From Neorhizobium galegae (GTDB lineage: Bacteria; Pseudomonadota; Alphaproteobacteria; Rhizobiales; Rhizobiaceae), in contig NZ_CP090095.1 in NCBI RefSeq assembly GCF_021391675.1, forward strand, positions 2,981,501 through 3,045,500: DNA of 64,000 nucleotides, in the 5' to 3' direction. Below are positions 9,035-17,586 of this stretch, in pieces; the stretch's first letter is position 1, and each line of letters starts with the position of its first letter. The notes beneath the pieces were generated by a model that was not told the DNA's origin, did not search any database, and saw only the letters and a program-made list of their open reading frames with translations. The translations under genes and the position numbers were made by a program.

Positions 9035-9223
9035 TCAATCCGGCCATCCGGCCTTCCTTGCGATCGAGCGCGCGACCATCGGCGACACTTGGGTATGGCG
9101 CGGCACCGTGATGATGCCCTCGATCTTCGGGTGTCGGTAGATATCGTGGCCGGCGCCATGCCGGTCCAGATACCAGCCATCCTTTTCAAGGCGGCGCCTT
9201 ATTTTGGCAGTATTGGTTTCCAT
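9035..9223 (-). CDS. hicA: HicA-type toxin (mRNA interferase)
   Basis: A 62-residue double-stranded-RNA-binding-fold toxin: [20 protein letters not shown], then the catalytic-histidine region [10 protein letters not shown], and [20 protein letters not shown] at the C terminus. HicA proteins cleave mRNA and are held inactive by HicB, encoded 16 bp downstream here. The frame is open upstream, but start 9223 gives the canonical HicA length and lies just after a perfect palindrome likely to be the operator. Toxin-first order is the usual hicAB arrangement. Confidence 0.88.
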   Translation of the reverse strand: METNTAKIRRRLEKDGWYLDRHGAGHDIYRHPKIEGIITVPRHTQVSPMVARSIARKAGWPD

Positions 9224-9240
9224 TCGGCGCCCCTCACGGC

Positions 9241-9256
9241 GTGCATATATATGCAC
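9241..9256. promoter_or_regulatory. Perfect 16-bp palindrome before hicA, candidate HicB operator
   Basis: The sequence gtgcatatatatgcac is identical to its reverse complement and lies 18-33 bp upstream of the hicA start codon on the minus strand, inside the expected promoter. The cognate HicB has a ribbon-helix-helix tail, and such repressors bind short palindromes, so autoregulation is a reasonable inference. The AT-rich core could double as the -10 region. Confidence 0.55.
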
Positions 9257-9380
9257 AATCTCATTGAAAGGCAAGAAAGAGAGGAATTGCCATCCCGCGG
9301 AATTTGCGCATAACCTGCCGTGATCATTGCGGCGCGCAAGAACGCCGCCCGGGAAGACTGGATCGCAGGGAGATTTGGGC

Positions 9381-10157
9381 ATGAGCAGAACCGTCGTCGT
9401 CACCGGCTCCACGAGCGGCATCGGGCTCGGTGTAGCGAAAGCGTTCGCCGCCGAGGGCGCCAATGTCGTCATCAACGGTTTCGGGCCGGCCGATGCGATC
9501 GAGGCGGCCCGCCGCGAACTCGATGCGCTTGGGACAGGCACGGTGCTTTATCATGGCGCCGACATGACCAGGCCCGCCGAGATCGAGGACCTCATCGCAA
9601 CCGCCGCGAAGACCTTCGGCACGGTCGATGTTCTGGTCAACAATGCCGGCATCCAGCATGTGGCCAAGATCGAGGAATTCCCACCGGAAAAATGGGATCA
9701 GCTGATCGCCATCCTGCTGACGTCGGCCTTCCACACCATGCGCCATTCCATTCCCCTGATGAAGGCGGCTGGCAAGGGCCGCATCATCAACGTGGCGTCC
9801 GCCCACGCGCTGGTCGCCTCGCCGTTCAAATCCGCCTATGTGGCTGCCAAACATGGTATTTTAGGACTAACCAAAACGGCGGCCTTGGAACTTGCGGAAT
9901 TCGGGATTACCGTGAATGCGATATGCCCGGGCTACGTGCTGACCCCATTGGTCGAGAAGCAGATCCCCGACACCGCCCGCGAGCGCGGCATTACCGAGGA
10001 CCAGGTGAAGACCGAGGTGATGCTGAAGCTGCAGGCGACCAAGGAGTTCGTGGCGATCGAAGAGGTCGCGCAGGCCGCAATCTACCTCGCCAGCGATGCG
10101 GCGAGGAGCATTACCGGCACGCATATCTCGATCGACGGCGGCTGGACCGCGCAATAA
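9381..10157 (+). CDS. bdhA: D-3-hydroxybutyrate dehydrogenase (SDR family)
   Basis: A 258-residue classical short-chain dehydrogenase with the nucleotide-binding TGSTSGIGLG at the N terminus, NNAGIQHV, and the catalytic YVAAK near residue 155. The NNAGIQHV...SAHALVASPFKSAYVAAKHG pattern and the C-terminal GTHISIDGGWTAQ fit 3-hydroxybutyrate dehydrogenases, which interconvert 3-hydroxybutyrate and acetoacetate with NAD in polyhydroxybutyrate turnover. Start 9381 follows an AGGGAG. It is 66 bp upstream of xdhA on the same strand but functionally unrelated. Confidence 0.9.
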   Translation: MSRTVVVTGSTSGIGLGVAKAFAAEGANVVINGFGPADAIEAARRELDALGTGTVLYHGADMTRPAEIEDLIATAAKTFGTVDVLVNNAGIQHVAKIEEFPPEKWDQLIAILLTSAFHTMRHSIPLMKAAGKGRIINVASAHALVASPFKSAYVAAKHGILGLTKTAALELAEFGITVNAICPGYVLTPLVEKQIPDTARERGITEDQVKTEVMLKLQATKEFVAIEEVAQAAIYLASDAARSITGTHISIDGGWTAQ

Positions 10158-10223
10158 CTGGCCAATAGCTGGATCGACCAGTAACGGAATACAAAAGCCG
10201 GCAACGGCGGACGAAGGAGAGAC

Positions 10224-11696
10224 ATGAGCGAAGCCATCCGCTTCATCGTGAACGGAGAAGAGATAACCCTTGGAGATTTCGGTCCGACGGAAACCCTTCT
10301 CGACTATCTTCGCCTGAGGCGGCGGCTGACGGGTACCAAGGAAGGCTGTGCGGAGGGCGACTGCGGCGCCTGCACGGTGCTGATCGGGCGGTTGACGGAA
10401 CACGGCCTGCGCTACGAAAGCGTCAACGCCTGCATCCGGTTCCTAGGGTCACTGCACGGCACCCACGTGGTAACGGTCGAGCATCTGGCCGGCCGCGACG
10501 GCGCGCTGCATCCGGTGCAGCAGGCGATGGTCGATTTCCACGGCTCGCAATGCGGCTTCTGCACCCCAGGCTTCATCATGTCCCTCTATGGCCTGTGGCT
10601 CTCGAACGGTACGCCGACGCGCGCCGATATCGAAAGCGCGCTGCAGGGCAATCTCTGTCGCTGCACCGGCTACGAGCCGATCGTCAAGGCCGCCGAACAT
10701 ATCTCGGTCAACCGGCCGAGCTCGCTCTTCGATCCGCTGGAAAGCGAGCGCATCCAGATCATGGCGAAACTCTGGGGCATCCATTCCGGCAACGACACGA
10801 TCGTCATCGCCAAGGATGGCGCCCGTTCGATCGTGCCGGCCTCCGTCGCCGCCTTTGCCGATATCCTCGCCGACGAACCCGAGGCGACGATCGTCGCCGG
10901 CGCGACCGATGTCGGCCTGTGGGTGACCAAGCAGATGCGGCTGCTGAACCCGGTGATCTTCATCAACCACCTGACCGAACTGCAGTCGATTACGGCGGAC
11001 GAGACCGGCATCACCATCGGCGCCGGCGTCAGCTATAGCCAGGCCTTCGACGTCCTCTCCGACGAGATCCCGTCGCTCGGCCGGCTGATCGACCGGATCG
11101 GCGGCCAACAGGTGCGCAACATGGGCACGATCGGCGGCAATATCGCCAACGGCTCGCCGATCGGCGACACGCCGCCGCCGCTGATCGCGCTCGGCGCCGA
11201 ACTGACGCTGCGCTCCCATTCCGGCCGCCGGACGATTCCGCTCGAGGATTATTTCCTGAGCTACGGCAAGCAGGACCGGCTGCCGACCGAATTCGTCGAG
11301 AAGGTTTTCGTGCCCCGCCCGGCGGAAGGCAGCCATTTCGCCGTCTACAAGATTTCCAAGCGCCGCGACGAGGACATCTCCGCGCTCTGCGGCGCCTTCC
11401 ACCTGAGGCTCGACGCCGACGGCAAGGTCGCAAACATCCGCATCGCCTTCGGCGGCATGGCGGCGACACCCAAACGAGCCAAGCATGTCGAAGATGCGCT
11501 TCTCGGCGAGGTCTGGAGCTGGGCCGCCGTCTCGGCGGTGCGCGACGCGTTCGCGGAGGATTACCAGCCGTTGACCGACTGGCGCGCGACCGCCGAATAC
11601 CGCAGCCTGACGGCCCGCAACTTGCTCACCCGCTTCTTCCTGGAAACCGCCGGAGCGCCTGCGGAACTGCGCCGGTTCGAGCTGGAGGAGGCGTGA
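10224..11696 (+). CDS. xdhA: Xanthine dehydrogenase small subunit (2Fe-2S and FAD)
   Basis: A 490-residue subunit. The N-terminal plant-type ferredoxin domain has GCAEGDCGACTV; the second [2Fe-2S] domain has CGFCTPGF and NLCRCTGYEPI; the middle FAD-binding domain spans about residues 190-370 (IVAGATDVGLW, NMGTIGGNIANGSPIGDTPP); a CO-dehydrogenase-flavoprotein C-terminal domain closes it. With XdhB it oxidises hypoxanthine and xanthine to urate, passing electrons through its clusters to FAD and NAD. The strong GAAGGAGAG lies before the start. A repeat element separates it from xdhB, so coupling to xdhB is looser than usual. Confidence 0.96.
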   Translation: MSEAIRFIVNGEEITLGDFGPTETLLDYLRLRRRLTGTKEGCAEGDCGACTVLIGRLTEHGLRYESVNACIRFLGSLHGTHVVTVEHLAGRDGALHPVQQAMVDFHGSQCGFCTPGFIMSLYGLWLSNGTPTRADIESALQGNLCRCTGYEPIVKAAEHISVNRPSSLFDPLESERIQIMAKLWGIHSGNDTIVIAKDGARSIVPASVAAFADILADEPEATIVAGATDVGLWVTKQMRLLNPVIFINHLTELQSITADETGITIGAGVSYSQAFDVLSDEIPSLGRLIDRIGGQQVRNMGTIGGNIANGSPIGDTPPPLIALGAELTLRSHSGRRTIPLEDYFLSYGKQDRLPTEFVEKVFVPRPAEGSHFAVYKISKRRDEDISALCGAFHLRLDADGKVANIRIAFGGMAATPKRAKHVEDALLGEVWSWAAVSAVRDAFAEDYQPLTDWRATAEYRSLTARNLLTRFFLETAGAPAELRRFELEEA

Positions 11697-11769
11697 TGGA
11701 CAACATGACGACAAACCTGGCGCTCACCGCCCCCTCGAAGGCAGCGTTGTCGCATCTGAGGGTAGACGG

Positions 11770-11935
11770 ACGGCGCGGCAGTCCGATCTCCCCCCTTGTG
11801 GGGGAGATGCCCGGCAGGGCAGAGGGGGGTTTTGCCGCATACTCTTTAGCCACTTCATCTGCCGCGCCGTCGCTACCCCCCTCTGTCACCTTCGGTGACA
11901 TCTCCCCCACAAGGAGGGAGATTAGAGGGAGCTTG
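11770..11935. repeat. Palindromic repeat element inserted between xdhA and xdhB
   Basis: Nested inverted repeats lie in the xdhA-xdhB gap: a hairpin at 11786-11808 (arms atctcccc/ggggagat), a second at 11900-11922 (atctccc/gggagat), and a 10-bp inner inverted pair agaggggggt/acccccctct at 11821 and 11875. It resembles mosaic intergenic repeats of Rhizobiaceae and a different subtype from the one at 43-185. A 105-codon frame starting at the xdhA stop runs through it, but its translation mirrors the repeat and is not a believable protein. It would form strong hairpins in the xdh transcript. Confidence 0.7.
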
Positions 11936-12009
11936 CTGCGCCGCCTCCTGCCAACATGTGCGATCGCGCTCTCGTCTGGGGGCAACCTCCCCACCAGAGG
12001 AGCCCGCTG

Positions 12010-14346
12010 ATGGACAAGACCACCTTCGACAACAAACCGATCATCAACGGCCGCATGCATGTGTCGCTGAAGCATGATTCAGCACATAAGCATGTCACCG
12101 GAACCGCCGAATATATCGACGATATTCCGGAATCCGCCGGCACCCTGCACGGGGGCCTGGGACTTGCCGACCGGGCGCATGCGGAAATCGTCTCGGTCGA
12201 TCTTTCGGCGGTGAAGACGGCACCCGGCGTCGTCTGGGTGATCACCGCGGACGACATTCCGGGCTTCAACGACGTCGCCTCGACCGGCCAGCACGACGAA
12301 CCGCTCCTCGCCACCACCAACGTGCAGTTCCACGGCCAGATCATCTTCGCCGTCATCGCCGAGACCCGCGACCAGGCCCGCCGCGCCGCAAAACTCGCGA
12401 AGATCGAATACCGCGACCTGCCCCACTGGACCGATATCGACAGTGCCCGCGAGAACAACGCGCCTTACGTCGTCGAACCGATGACGCTGAAGCGCGGCGA
12501 GCCGGAAACCGAGATCGAGAAGTCGGCGCTGCGTGTCCAGAACCACATGTATATCGGCGGTCAGGAGCATTTCTACCTGGAAAGCCAGATCGCCTTCGCC
12601 ATCCCCGGCGAGGACGACGAGGTGATCGTCTGGTCCTCCACCCAGCATCCGAGCGAGGTGCAGCACATGGTGGCGCATGTGCTCGGCGTCGCCAACAACG
12701 CGGTGACCGTCCAGACCCGCCGCATGGGCGGCGGTTTCGGCGGCAAGGAGACGCAGGGCAACCAGTTCGCAGCGCTCGCGGCCGTCGCCGCCAAGAAGCT
12801 GAAGCGGGCGGTGAAATTCCGCCCCGACCGCGACGAGGACATGTCGATCACCGGCAAGCGCCACGACTTCCGGGTCGACTACGACGTCGCCTTCGACGAG
12901 GAAGGCCGCATCCATGCGGTCGACGCGATCTATGCGGCGCGCTGCGGTTTTTCCGCCGACCTCTCCGGCCCGGTCACCGACCGCGCCCTCTTCCATGCGG
13001 ATTCCAGCTATTTCTATCCGCATGTGCGCCTCACCTCGCAGCCGTTGAAGACCCATACGGTCTCCAACACCGCCTTCCGCGGTTTCGGCGGGCCGCAGGG
13101 CATGCTCGGCGGCGAACGGATCATCGAGGAAATCGCCTATGCGGTCGGCAAGGATCCGCTCGAGATCCGCAAGCTGAATTTCTACGGCCAGCGCGGTTCG
13201 AACCGGACGATGACGCCCTATCACCAGGACGTCGAGGACAATATCATCGCCCGCATCGTCGACGAGCTGGAAGCATCGTCGGACTATCAGGCTCGCCGGC
13301 AGGCGATCCTGGAATTCAACTCCCACAGCCCGGTGATCCGCAAGGGCATCGCCCTGACGCCGGTGAAGTTCGGCATCTCGTTTACCATGACCGCCTACAA
13401 CCAGGCCGGCGCGCTGGTGCATATCTACAATGACGGCTCGATCCACCTGAACCATGGCGGCACCGAAATGGGCCAGGGCCTCTATACCAAGGTGGCGCAG
13501 GTGGTGGCCGATACGTTCCAGGTCGATATCGACCGGGTGAAGATCACCGCGACGACGACGGGCAAGGTGCCGAACACCTCGGCGACCGCCGCCTCGTCCG
13601 GCACCGACCTCAACGGCATGGCGGCCTATGACGCCGCCCGCCAGATCAAGGAACGGCTGATCGATTTTGCCATGCGGCAATGGAAGGTCGGCCGCGACAA
13701 GGTCGAGTTCCTGCCCAACCGGCTGCGCATCGGCGGCGAAATCGTGCCCTTCGACACCTTCATCCGGGCCGCCTATTACGACCGCGTGCAGCTCTCCGCC
13801 GCCGGCTTCTACAAGACGCCGCGCATCCACTGGGACCGCAAGGCGGGCCGCGGCCGGCCGTTCTACTACTTCGCCTATGGCGCCGCGGTTTCGGAAGTCT
13901 CGATCGACACGCTGACCGGCGAATACATGGTCGACCGCACCGACATCCTCCACGACGTCGGCAAGTCGCTCAACCCGGCGATCGACATCGGCCAGGTGGA
14001 AGGCGCCTTCGTGCAGGGCATGGGCTGGCTGACCACCGAGGAACTGTGGTGGGACGACAAGGGGCGGCTGCGCACCCACGCGCCCTCCACCTACAAGATC
14101 CCGCTTGCCTCCGACCGGCCGAAGATCTTCAACGTGCAGCTCGCCGAATGGGCCGAAAACGCCGAACCGACCATCGGCCGCTCCAAGGCCGTCGGCGAAC
14201 CGCCCTTCATGCTGGCGATCTCCGTGCTCGAGGCATTGTCGATGGCGGTGGCAAGCGTGGCGGATTATTCGGTCTGCCCAAGGCTCGACGCCCCTGCCAC
14301 GCCCGAACGCGTGCTGATGGCGGTCGAGCGGCTGAAGGCGATGTGA
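12010..14346 (+). CDS. xdhB: Xanthine dehydrogenase large subunit (molybdopterin-binding)
   Basis: A 778-residue molybdenum hydroxylase subunit. SAHKHVTGTAEYIDD starts the N-terminal hammerhead domain, RRMGGGFGGKET is the molybdopterin contact loop, FRGFGGPQGM a second cofactor loop, TEMGQGLYTK a third, and VGEPPFMLA near residue 728 carries the catalytic glutamate. It performs the hydroxylation of xanthine at the molybdenum centre. Start 12010 follows a weak AGGAG; in-frame upstream ATG codons lie inside the repeat. It is followed by a convergent transporter gene, with a hairpin between. Confidence 0.96.
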   Translation: MDKTTFDNKPIINGRMHVSLKHDSAHKHVTGTAEYIDDIPESAGTLHGGLGLADRAHAEIVSVDLSAVKTAPGVVWVITADDIPGFNDVASTGQHDEPLLATTNVQFHGQIIFAVIAETRDQARRAAKLAKIEYRDLPHWTDIDSARENNAPYVVEPMTLKRGEPETEIEKSALRVQNHMYIGGQEHFYLESQIAFAIPGEDDEVIVWSSTQHPSEVQHMVAHVLGVANNAVTVQTRRMGGGFGGKETQGNQFAALAAVAAKKLKRAVKFRPDRDEDMSITGKRHDFRVDYDVAFDEEGRIHAVDAIYAARCGFSADLSGPVTDRALFHADSSYFYPHVRLTSQPLKTHTVSNTAFRGFGGPQGMLGGERIIEEIAYAVGKDPLEIRKLNFYGQRGSNRTMTPYHQDVEDNIIARIVDELEASSDYQARRQAILEFNSHSPVIRKGIALTPVKFGISFTMTAYNQAGALVHIYNDGSIHLNHGGTEMGQGLYTKVAQVVADTFQVDIDRVKITATTTGKVPNTSATAASSGTDLNGMAAYDAARQIKERLIDFAMRQWKVGRDKVEFLPNRLRIGGEIVPFDTFIRAAYYDRVQLSAAGFYKTPRIHWDRKAGRGRPFYYFAYGAAVSEVSIDTLTGEYMVDRTDILHDVGKSLNPAIDIGQVEGAFVQGMGWLTTEELWWDDKGRLRTHAPSTYKIPLASDRPKIFNVQLAEWAENAEPTIGRSKAVGEPPFMLAISVLEALSMAVASVADYSVCPRLDAPATPERVLMAVERLKAM

Positions 14347-14363
14347 GGACGCCGGCTAAGGCC

Positions 14364-15278
14364 TCACGGCACCCCATCCTGATGCGGGATGGGGGTTTGC
14401 GCCAATCTGCGGACCCGCCACGGAACGAAACCGAGCACCAGCGCGCAGCCTGAGATGATTACCGCAGCGCCGACGAATTGGATCGCCGACAGCGGTTCGT
14501 CGAGCACGACGGCGCCGACGAACACCGCGACCACGGTGACGACGAATTCGACGCTGATCGCCCTGGTCGCGCCGATCGAGGCGACGAGCTGGAAATAGAG
14601 CACATAGGTCGTCGCACTCATCACGCAGCCGGAGATGAGAAGGTAGAGGAAATCGGTCGCCGAAGGCATGGCCGGGACCGGAATGACGAGCAGAAGCGGC
14701 AGGGTGATGATCCCGCCGAACAGGAACGAACCGATCGTCACCTCGAACGGCCCTTCCCCGCGCAACCGGTGGCTGGCGTAATTGCTGCCGAACGCGGCGG
14801 AAAAGCAGGCGGCAAGCGCCGCGGCGCAGCCGACCACGAAGGACGTGGTGACCGGCACCGCCGGAAAGCCGACGAGCAGCAATATCCCGACGACACCGAG
14901 CAGAAGTCCGGCAAGCCCGGTGGCGCCGATACGCTCCAGCCCCCAAACATGGCTGATCAACATCGAAAACAGCGGGATCGACGCGACCAGGATCGCGGCC
15001 ATCGCGGTGCCGATCAGCGGCGTCGCGTAGGACAGGCCGATCAGCTGGCCCGCGACCGTCGTCGCCCCGACGATCAGGAAGGGCTTCCAGCCGACACCGA
15101 AATCCAGCCGGCGGCGCGTCAGCCGAGCCAGGGCAAACAGCGTAAAGCTCGCGATGAACGCGCGAATGGTCACCGCCCCGACCCAGCCGAAGGCGGCAAC
15201 CACCTTGAGCACGACGAGAAAGGACAATCCCCACGCCGTGGCGAGGAAAACATAAATGGCGAGATCGCGAGGCTTCAT
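14364..15278 (-). CDS. EamA/DMT-family membrane transporter
   Basis: A 304-residue protein with ten hydrophobic segments in two tandem EamA repeats (the first begins FLATAWGLSFLVVLKVVAAF, the second near GCAAALAACFSAAFGSNYAS). DMT members export or import amino acids, nucleotides or other metabolites; the substrate is not readable. It sits between xdhB and xdhC on the opposite strand, so it interrupts the xdhABC order. A purine-related substrate is possible by position only. Confidence 0.9.
   Translation of the reverse strand: MKPRDLAIYVFLATAWGLSFLVVLKVVAAFGWVGAVTIRAFIASFTLFALARLTRRRLDFGVGWKPFLIVGATTVAGQLIGLSYATPLIGTAMAAILVASIPLFSMLISHVWGLERIGATGLAGLLLGVVGILLLVGFPAVPVTTSFVVGCAAALAACFSAAFGSNYASHRLRGEGPFEVTIGSFLFGGIITLPLLLVIPVPAMPSATDFLYLLISGCVMSATTYVLYFQLVASIGATRAISVEFVVTVVAVFVGAVVLDEPLSAIQFVGAAVIISGCALVLGFVPWRVRRLAQTPIPHQDGVP
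14372..14394. terminator. Hairpin at the xdhB / EamA convergence
   Basis: Arms ccccatcc (14372-14379) and ggatgggg (14387-14394) around a 7-base loop, 26 bp after the xdhB stop and overlapping the last codons of the convergent transporter gene. There is no long T run on either strand, so it is a weak terminator candidate. Confidence 0.4.
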
Positions 15279-15503
15279 GAAGATCTTCGGTTTCGAACGT
15301 TACGATGCTTGGACGTCGGAGCCCGAAACATCCTTTGCTCTCCCATGGAATAAGAAGCCCCGTGGCGTCAATGCGCCGGCATCCAGAATGTGAAGCGCGT
15401 ATCGGTCTCGTCTGATCGCAGAACGCAGTATCGCGGATATGGTTGCCGTGTGGGGGCCGGCCAGCTTAGAGTGATGTCGTAGAACCGCATCGGCAGGATA
15501 TGG

Positions 15504-16337
15504 ATGCTTCAGCCCGCCCTCCCCACCTTCATCGCCGCTCATCCGCGTTCGATCCTCGTCGAACTCCGCGAAGCAAAAGGCTCGACCCCCCGCGAGGCCG
15601 GCACCTTCATGCTGGTGGCGACCAAGGTGATCTGGGGGACGATAGGCGGCGGGCAGTTCGAATATATGGCGATCGACAATGCCCGGGCGATGCTGGCGGG
15701 CGGTGGCGAGGCGGTGATGGACATTCCGCTCGGGCCGGAGATCGGCCAGTGCTGCGGCGGCCATACCCGGCTTGCCTTCCAGCCGTTGACGCCGGAGCTG
15801 GCGGAGACGCTGGAAAGGCGCCTGCGCGACGAGGAGCATGAGCGGCCGACGGTGACGCTGTTCGGATCGGGCCATGTCGGCCAGGCGCTCGCAAGGGCGC
15901 TGGCCCCCCTGCCCTTTGCGGTCTCGGTCATCGAGACCCGCGCCGAGGCGTTGGAAGACTTGCCCGACGACGTGGAAAAACACCTGACCGCGATGCCGGA
16001 AGCCTTTGTCGACAAGATTCCCGCCGGCGGCGTGGCAATCATCCTCACCCATGACCATGCGCTGGATTTCCTGATCGCCCAGCGTGCGTTGGCGCGCACC
16101 GACCTTGCCTATGTCGGCATGATCGGCTCGCGGACCAAACGCGCCACTTTCGCCAACTGGCTGAAGCGCGAGGGCTGCGGTGACGACATGCTGCCCCGTC
16201 TCGTGCTGCCGATCGGCGGCACGACGGTCAGGGACAAGCGTCCGGCCGTGATCGCGGCACTCGTCGCCGCCGAATTGCTGCAAACCTATGCCGCTCGGCA
16301 GGCGCAGGCCTCAAAGCGGCAGATCCCGACCGCCTGA
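15504..16337 (+). CDS. xdhC: Xanthine dehydrogenase accessory protein XdhC
   Basis: A 277-residue XdhC/CoxI protein. The N-terminal half has ELREAKGSTPREAGTFMLV and GTIGGGQFE, and a cluster QCCGGHTRLAF; the C-terminal Rossmann half begins TLFGSGHVGQALARAL near residue 115. XdhC binds molybdenum cofactor, promotes its sulfuration and delivers it to XdhB, so it is needed for an active enzyme. It lies 1.16 kb after xdhB, with the transporter gene on the other strand in between. Another ATG at 15500 is in a different frame. Its last 27 bp are overlapped antisense by a small DUF1127-like gene. Confidence 0.93.
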   Translation: MLQPALPTFIAAHPRSILVELREAKGSTPREAGTFMLVATKVIWGTIGGGQFEYMAIDNARAMLAGGGEAVMDIPLGPEIGQCCGGHTRLAFQPLTPELAETLERRLRDEEHERPTVTLFGSGHVGQALARALAPLPFAVSVIETRAEALEDLPDDVEKHLTAMPEAFVDKIPAGGVAIILTHDHALDFLIAQRALARTDLAYVGMIGSRTKRATFANWLKREGCGDDMLPRLVLPIGGTTVRDKRPAVIAALVAAELLQTYAARQAQASKRQIPTA

Positions 16338-16544
16338 GCGCCGTTTCCCGTCCCAGAATGCCGCCTCGCGGCCTTGCGACCCGGCTTCCGGGAGCGCGAC
16401 ATCGCCGCGCAGATCGTCCGGCAGTGCCGGGATGCTTGGGCTCGCGGGCTGCAGGAGCCTGCGGAAGAAGCGGCGAAACTGCCTCCAGACCGAGACCGGC
16501 CGGGAGGATTTCAAAGGCAACTGATAGGCGCCCGCGGATAGCAT
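16311..16544 (-). CDS. Small DUF1127-like protein, divergent from first LysR gene
   Basis: A 77-residue basic protein. The centre VWRQFRRFFRRLLQ and the following IPALPDDLRGDVALPEA align with the DUF1127 pattern (basic helix, then L-x-x-L-x-D-x-x-L-R-D-I-G-L). Start 16544 has a well-spaced GGAG. Its position, divergent from a LysR gene, duplicates the arrangement of the clearer DUF1127 gene at 18079-18306 next to the paralogous LysR, which is the strongest argument that it is real. DUF1127 proteins of alphaproteobacteria act in phosphate, carbon and RNA regulation; this one's role is unknown. Its 3' end overlaps xdhC antisense. Confidence 0.5.
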   Translation of the reverse strand: MLSAGAYQLPLKSSRPVSVWRQFRRFFRRLLQPASPSIPALPDDLRGDVALPEAGSQGREAAFWDGKRRSGGRDLPL

Positions 16545-16635
16545 GGTTGCTCCACATCGACAGGGAAGATGGTTTGGTTGCGACCATGAATGGGGCCGAT
16601 TGCCGGGGAATTCCAATTCAAATACAGTGGGTCGC

Positions 16636-16652
16636 GATCAAGAGAACTTATC
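16636..16652 (+). promoter_or_regulatory. Conserved leader before first LysR gene (copy A)
   Basis: The 17-base sequence gatcaagagaacttatc immediately precedes the LysR start codon and is repeated identically at 18406-18422 before the paralogous LysR gene. A few bases upstream both copies have a related AT-rich stretch (attccaattcaaat versus aatccaatcgaatt) that could be a LysR-type operator. The identity of noncoding sequence while the proteins have diverged suggests selection on translation or autoregulation. Confidence 0.5.
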
Positions 16653-16653
16653 G

Positions 16654-17586
16654 ATGAAATTGTCGCGCCGGTTTCCGCTGAATGCACTTCGGGTCTTCGA
16701 GGCGGTCGCGCGCCTGGAGAACTTTACCCGTGCCGCGGAAGAACTCGGCATGACCCAGACGGCGGTGACCTACCAGATCAAGCTCTTGGAGGAATTTCTC
16801 GGCGACACGGTGTTCCTGCGTCGGCCGCGGGCGCTGAAACTTACCGAGACGGGCGAAAAACTGCTTCCCAAAGTGGCGGAGGCTTTCACCCTGCTGACCG
16901 AGGCGGTGCAATCGACGCGGCACGGCGGCGAGGACACGCTGGAAATCCACTCGCCGCCGACATTCGCGTCGCAGTGGCTGTCACCGCATCTCGGCGCCTT
17001 CCAGGCCGAATATCCGCAGATCGCCGTGCGCTTGGTGCGCCAGATGGACGCCACCGACCAGCAGCGCACCTGGCCAGACATCACCATCCATATCGGCGCT
17101 GTACCGCTGGAGGCCCTGGTTTGCCATCCGCTTCTGCGGCTGGAGTATTCGCCGATGCTGGCGCCGCATCTCGCCGACAGCGTCGGCGGCATCAGGCAGC
17201 CGACGGATCTTCTGAAATTGCCATGGATCTCCGACACGAGGGGATGGTGGCGCGAGTGGTTCGACGCAGCCGGCATCGCCCCTGGCACGATCCGGCAGAC
17301 GGGTCTCAACGCACTCGGCGCGCTCGACCTCGAAGCGAAGGCCGCGATTGCCGGCGACGGCGTGGCGATGCTGAGCCCGTTCCTCTTCCGGGACGACCTC
17401 GCCTCGGGGCGCCTTATCCAACCTTTCGATCTCTGCTTCGGCGACGGCAAGACCTATTGGCTCGGGTACCAGCCGGCACGGCGAAACACCGCCAAGATCA
17501 AGGCTTTCACGACGTGGATCCAGTCGGCCCTTGCCCACGACCTCGCGGCCATGGGGACAACCCGTGCTAAACAACCGGCGGCCTGA
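16654..17586 (+). CDS. LysR-family regulator, GcvA-like (paralogue A)
   Basis: A 310-residue LysR protein. The N-terminal winged helix has FPLNALRVFEAVARLENFTR and ELGMTQTAVTYQIKLLEEFL; the C-terminal effector domain follows, starting near residue 92. The LNALRVFEAxAR...QTAVSxQIKxLE pattern is the GcvA/AmpR-like branch. Its closest relative in the window is the LysR gene at 18424-19320, so the two probably arose by duplication together with their divergent DUF1127 neighbours. Control of the adjacent xdh or pur-catabolic genes is possible but unproven. Its 3' end overlaps the convergent NTF2-like gene by 20 bp. Confidence 0.92.
   Translation: MKLSRRFPLNALRVFEAVARLENFTRAAEELGMTQTAVTYQIKLLEEFLGDTVFLRRPRALKLTETGEKLLPKVAEAFTLLTEAVQSTRHGGEDTLEIHSPPTFASQWLSPHLGAFQAEYPQIAVRLVRQMDATDQQRTWPDITIHIGAVPLEALVCHPLLRLEYSPMLAPHLADSVGGIRQPTDLLKLPWISDTRGWWREWFDAAGIAPGTIRQTGLNALGALDLEAKAAIAGDGVAMLSPFLFRDDLASGRLIQPFDLCFGDGKTYWLGYQPARRNTAKIKAFTTWIQSALAHDLAAMGTTRAKQPAA

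Noticed and set aside
7060..9189. A 709-residue HicB-GlpK protein starting at 9189
   Set aside because: The upstream 57 codons overlap hicA and have no ribosome-binding site; hicB has its own start at 9018. The in-frame link itself is reported as a finding.
11693..12010. 105-codon protein between xdhA and xdhB
   Set aside because: Most of its length is translated palindromic repeat; it has no independent support.
12079..14079. 666-codon minus-strand open frame opposite xdhB
   Set aside because: It mirrors the codon pattern of xdhB in high-GC DNA, has no ribosome-binding site and no recognisable domain; xdhB shows all molybdopterin motifs.
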